Position numbers and translations under genes: made by a program
The notes under the pieces: model-generated
Seen by the model: the letters and a program-made list of their open reading frames with translations, nothing else
What the model was told of the DNA's origin: nothing
Database searches by the model: none
In this document: one piece after another, positions 59,657 through 64,000 of the stretch
How the letters are laid out: each line of letters opens with the position of its first letter
Position numbering within the stretch: position 1 is the stretch's first letter
NCBI RefSeq assembly: GCF_005405005.1
Contig: NZ_BJDH01000010.1
Span: 1-64,000 of the forward strand
Reading direction: 5' to 3'
Length of the DNA: 64,000 bases
From: Lactiplantibacillus daoliensis
Lineage (GTDB): Bacteria; Bacillota; Bacilli; Lactobacillales; Lactobacillaceae

Positions 59657-59709
59657 ACTGGATAGTCAGTTTCCGTTACACGATTGGAAACTCGCTACCC
59701 AGTTTTTTT
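59657..59709 (+). terminator. Terminator of the 51-residue gene
   Basis: ACTGGATAG and AGTTTCC on the left pair with GGAAACT and CTACCCAGT on the right, with small bulges; seven T follow. It covers about 59657-59709. Confidence 0.75.
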
Positions 59710-59784
59710 GCCTTGTGACAAGCCTTGATCCGGTCTTTTTGGGCATGAACTAACCCTTATTTTTCAAACAAATCAAACGACAAC

Positions 59785-59828
59785 AAAGCCCTAAGATTTG
59801 GCAATTTTTGCCTAACCTTAGGGCTTTT
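59785..59828 (-). terminator. Terminator of the aldo/keto reductase gene
   Basis: AAAGCCCTAAG (59785-59795) pairs with CTTAGGGCTTT (59817-59827). An inner stem GGC with GCC lies in the loop. Confidence 0.8.
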
Positions 59829-59856
59829 CTATTTCTAAAAACCGATTAACTTTTCA

Positions 59857-60687
59857 CTAAAATTCTTGATAAACCGCTGGATCTTGATTATTCAAGCGTC
59901 CATCCGCCGAGCTCAGCCCATTAATGGTTGCCATATCCGCAGCTGAAATCTCAAAATCAAACAAGTCGAGATTACCGGCCTGCCGCTTTGGTGTTGAAGA
60001 CTTTGGAATCGGCAGCGTGCCTAGCTGTAACTCCCAACGTAAAATCAATTGACCAACATTTTTACCATATTCGGCTGCAATTTGCTTCAACGTTGGATTT
60101 TGCAATAATTCAACGGCCCGGCCAAGCGGACTCCAATCTTGGGTCAAAATACCATGGGCTGCGTCATACTCGCGCTGCGCTTGTTGATTGAAATAAGGAT
60201 GTAGTTCAATCTGGTTAATCACTGGCTGCACGCCGGTCTCTTTTGCCAAACGATCTAAATGCGCCGGTAGAAAATTTGAAACACCGATCGAACGTACCAG
60301 ACCAAATTTTTGCGCATCAATCAACGCCTGCCAGGCTTCGACATAGTGATCTTCTTTCGGATTCGGCCAATGAATCAAATAAAGATCATAATAGTCCAAT
60401 CCAGCCCGATATAGTGACTCTTGAATCGTGTTGATGGCCGCGTGATAGTCATGATGACGTCCGGGTAACTTCGATGAAATCAGTAACTCCGACCGCGGCA
60501 CGGATGACCGCCGAACTGCTTCACCAACCGCACCTTCATTTTCATAGTTAAAAGCCGTATCTAACAATCGATAACCGCGGTCAATCGCAGAATCAATGAC
60601 GTTGACACCATGAGCACCATTTAAGTTATAAGTTCCAAATCCAACCTTAGGTAAAGTCAAACCATCACGTAATGTATAGGTTTCCAA
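59857..60687 (-). CDS. Aldo/keto reductase
   Basis: The reductase of about 276 residues uses NADPH on small aldehydes or ketones. The catalytic tetrad is visible: Asp in YRLLDTAFNY, Tyr in FNYENE, Lys in LISSKLPG and His in LYLIHWPNP. Substrate and cofactor segments GVSNFLPAHLDRL and IPKSSTPKRQAGNL are present. I choose TTG 60687 (LETYTLRDGL), nine bases after GAGGAGG; the frame from TTG 60705 would include that site. It is preceded by the glutathione peroxidase gene on the same strand, 45 bases away, so they may be co-transcribed. Confidence 0.9.
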   Translation of the reverse strand: METYTLRDGLTLPKVGFGTYNLNGAHGVNVIDSAIDRGYRLLDTAFNYENEGAVGEAVRRSSVPRSELLISSKLPGRHHDYHAAINTIQESLYRAGLDYYDLYLIHWPNPKEDHYVEAWQALIDAQKFGLVRSIGVSNFLPAHLDRLAKETGVQPVINQIELHPYFNQQAQREYDAAHGILTQDWSPLGRAVELLQNPTLKQIAAEYGKNVGQLILRWELQLGTLPIPKSSTPKRQAGNLDLFDFEISAADMATINGLSSADGRLNNQDPAVYQEF

Positions 60688-60731
60688 ACCAAGCAGCCTC
60701 CTCAAATGATAATACTAATTTCATAGCGTGA

Positions 60732-61205
60732 TCACCGATCAGCAAGGGCATCACGAATCGCCGTTTCAAATGTGAGCGGTCGTGTCGTTGGCGCAAAGCG
60801 TTCCAAAACTTGTCCATCCCGACCAATCAAGAACTTAGTGAAGTTCCACTTGATCCGACCATGGCCAGCCTCCTGCTTTAAATAACTAAATAACGGATCG
60901 GCTTCATCACCATTGACCATCACCCGCTTTGTCATTGGAAAAGTAACCCCATAATGACGCTGACAATAATCGTGAGTCGTTTCATCATCCGCTTTTTCTT
61001 GATGAAATTGATTGGACGGTAGCCCTAAAACGACTAGCCCTTCCGATTGATATTTTTGATATAGGGCTTCTAGGCCCTTAAACTGAGGGGCTAGGCCACA
61101 ATTACTGGCGGTATTCACAATCAATAAGACTTGTCCACGATAGGTTTCAAGGGCAATTTCTTCACCGCTCATTTCAGTTTCTTTAAAATCATAAATTGTT
61201 GTCAT
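60732..61205 (-). CDS. Glutathione peroxidase family protein
   Basis: The 157-residue thiol peroxidase has the active-site Cys at about 36 (NTASNCGLAPQ), with Gln in LGLPSNQFHQE and the Trp-Asn pair in KWNFTKFLIG. Cys rather than selenocysteine is used. Bacteria of this group often reduce it with thioredoxin instead of glutathione. It defends against peroxides. GGAGGC precedes ATG. It is the first gene of a likely two-gene unit with the aldo/keto reductase. Confidence 0.93.
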   Translation of the reverse strand: MTTIYDFKETEMSGEEIALETYRGQVLLIVNTASNCGLAPQFKGLEALYQKYQSEGLVVLGLPSNQFHQEKADDETTHDYCQRHYGVTFPMTKRVMVNGDEADPLFSYLKQEAGHGRIKWNFTKFLIGRDGQVLERFAPTTRPLTFETAIRDALADR

Positions 61206-61315
61206 CTAATTAGCCTCCAACTCGTTGGTCAATTAATCTGCGAGTCTTACTAACTTATAGTAAAGCACAAAATCGTGACTTTCTAATGAACTTTGCTCAG
61301 TGACAAAAATATTAA

Positions 61316-61344
61316 TTGCGTTGCTGCTTGAATTCGGTTACACT
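61316..61344 (+). promoter_or_regulatory. Promoter of the TPP-riboswitch operon
   Basis: TTGCGT (61316-61321) and TACACT (61339-61344) are 17 bases apart, just before the riboswitch. Confidence 0.6.
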
Positions 61345-61357
61345 AAGGACAATCATT

Positions 61358-61440
61358 CATAGCAACTGGGGTGCCATTCGGCTGAGATAATACCCATTGA
61401 ACCTGATCTGGATAATGCCAGCGCAAGGGAGCAATGCTTA
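61358..61440 (+). promoter_or_regulatory. TPP (THI-box) riboswitch
   Basis: The conserved core is clear: GGGGTGCC, CGGCTGAGATAATACCC, GAACCTGATCTGGATAATGC, CAGCGCAAGGGAGCA. It is followed by a terminator and then by the transporter genes, so thiamine pyrophosphate binding would stop transcription. This identifies the downstream genes as thiamine or thiamine-precursor related. Confidence 0.95.
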
Positions 61441-61470
61441 TCTGGGGAACCATCAATACGGACTTTAGCC

Positions 61471-61515
61471 GGTCATCACTTAGTTGTCAAAACTAGTGAT
61501 GACCGTTTTTTTTTT
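61471..61515 (+). terminator. Riboswitch-controlled terminator
   Basis: GGTCATCACT (61471-61480) pairs perfectly with AGTGATGACC (61495-61504), followed by G and ten T. It is the expression platform of the TPP riboswitch. Confidence 0.9.
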
Positions 61516-61557
61516 CACGGTGGCATGAATGATAACAATTTTGGGAGGTTTTATCGA

Positions 61558-62136
61558 ATGAAATGGGCAAAAGCATGGCGACTAAGTGACATTATCTTAA
61601 TCGCATTAATTGGTATCTTTTTCGGTGCCATCTTTATGGGAACGAACTATGTTTACGACGTTTTAACCGCAGCATTGGCACCAGTTGGATTATCCGGACT
61701 CGCTAACGAGCTCTTGTTAGGCTTGTGGTGTATGCCCGGAATGCTGGCCGGTTATGTGTTACGCCTCAAAGGTTCAGCCACTTTGGGCGAATTACTAGCC
61801 GCGACGGTTGAAATGTTTTTCGGCGGTCAATGGGGAATTTCAACCTTGATCTCTGGTGTGACTCAAGGTTTTGGGGCTGAATTAGGCTATATCGTTACGC
61901 GTTATAAACACTATGACTGGCTTGGTTTAACGGCTTCAGTGCTAACAACAACGCTCGTCACCTTTGGCTGGGACTTAGCTCGGAATGGTTACTTCAAATT
62001 GCAGTTATGGCTACTGATCTTATATTTCGTCGTCCGATTCTGTTCAATGTTCCTATTCGGTGGCGTTTTAACCCGCTTAATCACGGATATGTTGGACCGC
62101 AGTCACGTTTTAAAATCAACGCACACTAACAATTAG
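61558..62136 (+). CDS. ykoE: ECF transporter S component, YkoE family (thiamine precursor)
   Basis: The membrane protein of about 192 residues has six helices and the substrate-binding role in an energy-coupling-factor transporter. YkoE markers are MKWAKAWRLSDIILIALIGI, then GMLAGYVLRLKGSA, LLAATVEMFFGGQWG and SGVTQGFGAELGYIVTRYKH. The YkoE-YkoD-YkoC system is assigned to hydroxymethylpyrimidine or thiamine uptake, and the TPP riboswitch agrees. ATG 61558 lies seven to eight bases after GGGAGG; the frame from 61525 reads through that site. Confidence 0.9.
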   Translation: MKWAKAWRLSDIILIALIGIFFGAIFMGTNYVYDVLTAALAPVGLSGLANELLLGLWCMPGMLAGYVLRLKGSATLGELLAATVEMFFGGQWGISTLISGVTQGFGAELGYIVTRYKHYDWLGLTASVLTTTLVTFGWDLARNGYFKLQLWLLILYFVVRFCSMFLFGGVLTRLITDMLDRSHVLKSTHTNN

Positions 62137-62151
62137 AAACGAGGGAGCAAC

Positions 62152-63570
62152 ATGGCGAACATTGCGCTGAAAAATTTAACCTATACCTATCCTGAGGCGC
62201 AAGCGCCAACCCTGAATCACGTTCAGCTCACATTCAAAGCGCATCAATTTACGCTACTAACCGGGCCTTCTGGCACAGGTAAATCTACATTGTTAAAATT
62301 GATGACTGGGCTCTTAAACTTACCTAGTGATCAAGGCACAATTAGTTACGATGGTCAGCCCCTGTCCCAAATTGACCCGACGATGCGTGCAGGTCAAGTG
62401 GCTTTAATGTTTCAAAATCCCAATCAACAATTCGCGATGGATACGGTGGAAAATGAGCTTATTTTCGCTTTAGAAAACCGACGCGTTCAACCTGATAAAA
62501 TAGCCGAAAAAATCACGACTGCTTTAGCTTTTGTTGAGATTAGTAACTTGCGTTCACGTGAGCTCAATCAACTATCCGGTGGTGAAAAGCAAAAGGTGGC
62601 TTTAGCCGTCATCGTTGCCATGGACAGTGATGTCATCTTATTAGATGAGCCCTTCGCGAGCGTTGACCCAGCTGCACGCACTAGTTTGTTAAAACGACTT
62701 GTTCAGTTGCGTGATGACGCTGGCAAGACAATTATTTTAGCCGATCACGACCTAACCGATTACGCGACAATTGTCGACCAAGTTGTCCGTATCACCGCAG
62801 ACCGGCAGTTGACCACCATGCCAACTGCCGATTGGCCGAACCTGTTTGCTGCCTTTGCCAAGACTAATCACTCTGATCAGCTTTGGCCATTACCAACCGA
62901 ACCACAAACACCCTTGTTTCGGTTCAACCAGCTTGGTCTCAAACAAGGTCAGCACGAGCTCTTAAGAACGACTGACTTAATGCTATTACAACACCACAAC
63001 ACCTTGATTACTGGCCCTAATGGCAGTGGTAAATCGACCTTATTTGAGAGCCTCGTCCGCTTAACAACTTACGACGGGCAGATTACCTATTTAAATAACG
63101 ACATTAAAACACTACGTCGAAAGCGCTATGCCCGCCAAGTTGCTTTATTATTTCAAGATGCCGAGACGCAATTCTTAAACATTACCGTTGCGGAAGAATT
63201 AGCTCAAAGCAAAAAATACGCCTATGGTAACTACTTCACTAGTACCCGCATCGCCTTAGCCATGACACAATTAAACTTGACCGGGCATGAGGACCAAGTC
63301 ATTTACACCTTGAGCGAAGGCCAAAAGAAAAAGCTCCAAATTTTACTCATGCTAATTATGCAGTCTCCGGTCTTACTGATGGATGAACCGCTTAAGGGAC
63401 TGGATTTAAAATCAGTACGCGCCCTCGTGTCATTATTAAAGTCGACCATTGCTGTCACAAAACAAACTTTGATTATCATTAGTCATCAACTAACTGGCTT
63501 GACACCGCTGATCGACTACCACTTACGTTTTGATCATCAACAGCTCACTTACCGGGAGGCGATCGAATGA
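62152..63570 (+). CDS. ykoD: ECF transporter duplicated ATPase, YkoD
   Basis: The 472-residue protein has two fused ABC domains. Domain 1 (about 1-225) carries Walker A TGPSGTGKSTLLKL, signature QLSGGEKQKVALA and Walker B ILLDEPFASVDP. Domain 2 (about 255-470) carries Walker A TGPNGSGKSTLFE, a changed signature (TLSEGQKKKLQ) and Walker B LLMDEPLKGLDL. Both have Q-loops (MFQNPNQQ, LFQDAETQ). It drives the YkoE/YkoC transporter. It starts 15 bases after ykoE and overlaps ykoC by four bases (ATGA). Confidence 0.93.
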   Translation: MANIALKNLTYTYPEAQAPTLNHVQLTFKAHQFTLLTGPSGTGKSTLLKLMTGLLNLPSDQGTISYDGQPLSQIDPTMRAGQVALMFQNPNQQFAMDTVENELIFALENRRVQPDKIAEKITTALAFVEISNLRSRELNQLSGGEKQKVALAVIVAMDSDVILLDEPFASVDPAARTSLLKRLVQLRDDAGKTIILADHDLTDYATIVDQVVRITADRQLTTMPTADWPNLFAAFAKTNHSDQLWPLPTEPQTPLFRFNQLGLKQGQHELLRTTDLMLLQHHNTLITGPNGSGKSTLFESLVRLTTYDGQITYLNNDIKTLRRKRYARQVALLFQDAETQFLNITVAEELAQSKKYAYGNYFTSTRIALAMTQLNLTGHEDQVIYTLSEGQKKKLQILLMLIMQSPVLLMDEPLKGLDLKSVRALVSLLKSTIAVTKQTLIIISHQLTGLTPLIDYHLRFDHQQLTYREAIE

Positions 63571-64000
63571 ATCCCAGTATTAAGCTCTTATTGCTTTTTA
63601 TCATTGCGTTAGAAATCTCGTTCACGACTATTATTAGTTTGAACGTGGCCTTAATTGTGCTGGCGATTGCTTACTTACTCATTCACCACACCAAACTACG
63701 GACCATCGGTTGGCTATTGATTGTCCCTTTACTACCAGCGATTGGTCTTTGGAGTACCCAGTATATTAATGGAAGTGGCAACAAAACATTGATGGCGTGG
63801 GTCCTATTTAGCCGTATCTATACTTTCGTTTTTACCGGTGCCACGTTTACCTTGACTACCAATATTTTGCAGCTCGCCGACTCACTGGAACAGAATTGGC
63901 ATTTACCGGCCAAGTTTGCTTATGGCGTGCTCGCCGCCTATAACTTGGTGCCAAAAATTCAGCACGAAGTTAAGATTATTCGGGCTGCGGGCCTAATGCG
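63567..64000 (+). CDS. ykoC: ECF transporter T component, YkoC (partial, cut by the window end)
   Basis: The ATG at 63567 overlaps the ykoD stop as ATGA, giving MNPSIKLLLLFIIALEISFT. The 144 codons present have helices at about 5-40, 46-63 and 80-105, and end at the coupling-helix region KIQHEVKIIRAAGLMR, the usual Ala-Arg-Gly type site of T components (here Ala-Ala-Gly). It continues past base 64000. It couples the ATPase to the S component YkoE. Confidence 0.88.
   Translation, partial: MNPSIKLLLLFIIALEISFTTIISLNVALIVLAIAYLLIHHTKLRTIGWLLIVPLLPAIGLWSTQYINGSGNKTLMAWVLFSRIYTFVFTGATFTLTTNILQLADSLEQNWHLPAKFAYGVLAAYNLVPKIQHEVKIIRAAGLM

Noticed and set aside
1-64000. CRISPR arrays, tRNA or rRNA genes, phage or conjugation genes
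   Set aside because: No regularly spaced short repeats, no tRNA cloverleaf signatures and no phage, integrase or transposase frames were seen by eye.

Overview
The window reads as a chromosomal segment of a low-to-mid GC lactic acid bacterium, most likely Lactiplantibacillus plantarum. Grounds: the lpdB-lpdD pair of the gallate/protocatechuate decarboxylase system, the order mtlA-mtlR-mtlF-mtlD, many sugar genes carrying cre sites, strong AGGAGG ribosome binding sites, several TTG starts, and no heme or respiratory genes. This assignment rests on remembered families and gene order, not on a database search. I see no tRNA, rRNA, CRISPR array, transposase or phage gene.

Layout. 1-5.5 kb: a repeat copy, a membrane-protein gene broken by a nonsense codon, a secreted LysM protein, a MacB-type ABC exporter pair, and a tag-xre pair. 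5.5-10.5 kb: a giant MmpL/RND-like membrane protein with a divergent TetR-type regulator and an operator-like palindrome between them. 10.6-17.1 kb: a small orphan protein, a two-gene unit with a small alarmone synthetase, a GlcD-type FAD oxidase, an LCP cell-wall ligase, small unknown genes and an LD-carboxypeptidase. 17.2-22.2 kb: a cellobiose-type EIIC with an RpiR regulator, then a two-component system. 22.2-29 kb: a repeat copy, a P-type ATPase, a three-gene unit of unknown function (a paralogue of the small orphan, a secreted peptide, a degenerate ANL-like protein), and mntH with a TetR gene. 29-39.5 kb: an Rrf2 regulator, lpdB-lpdD, a GH65 phosphorylase, an aspartase, treA-treR, and a PnuC-family transporter preceded by two NrdR-like boxes. 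39.9-45.6 kb: map, a DUF2252 gene, ndk, a repeat copy, small unknowns, trxA and a MerR-like coiled-coil gene. 45.6-52.9 kb: the mannitol operon and a divergent C69 dipeptidase. 53-58.1 kb: a TetR/TauE pair, an esterase-MFS pair and nagB. 58.2-64 kb: an apparent small RNA locus, greA-like, a 51-residue ORF, an aldo/keto reductase, glutathione peroxidase, and a TPP riboswitch driving ykoE-ykoD-ykoC, the last cut by the window end.

The feature that ordinary genes do not explain is a family of roughly 550-base, gene-free, highly structured repeats. There are three long copies, one internally deleted copy, one half copy and one end remnant. Each long copy has similar inverted ends and two large stem-closed domains full of hairpins. 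In one hairpin, paired bases differ between copies in a compensatory way, so pairing itself looks conserved. A second candidate is a promoter-hairpins-terminator unit at 58.3 kb followed by a junction-like fold. Other points are a mannitol permease with a second IIB-like domain that has His in place of Cys, and the three-gene unit built around a small paralogous protein.
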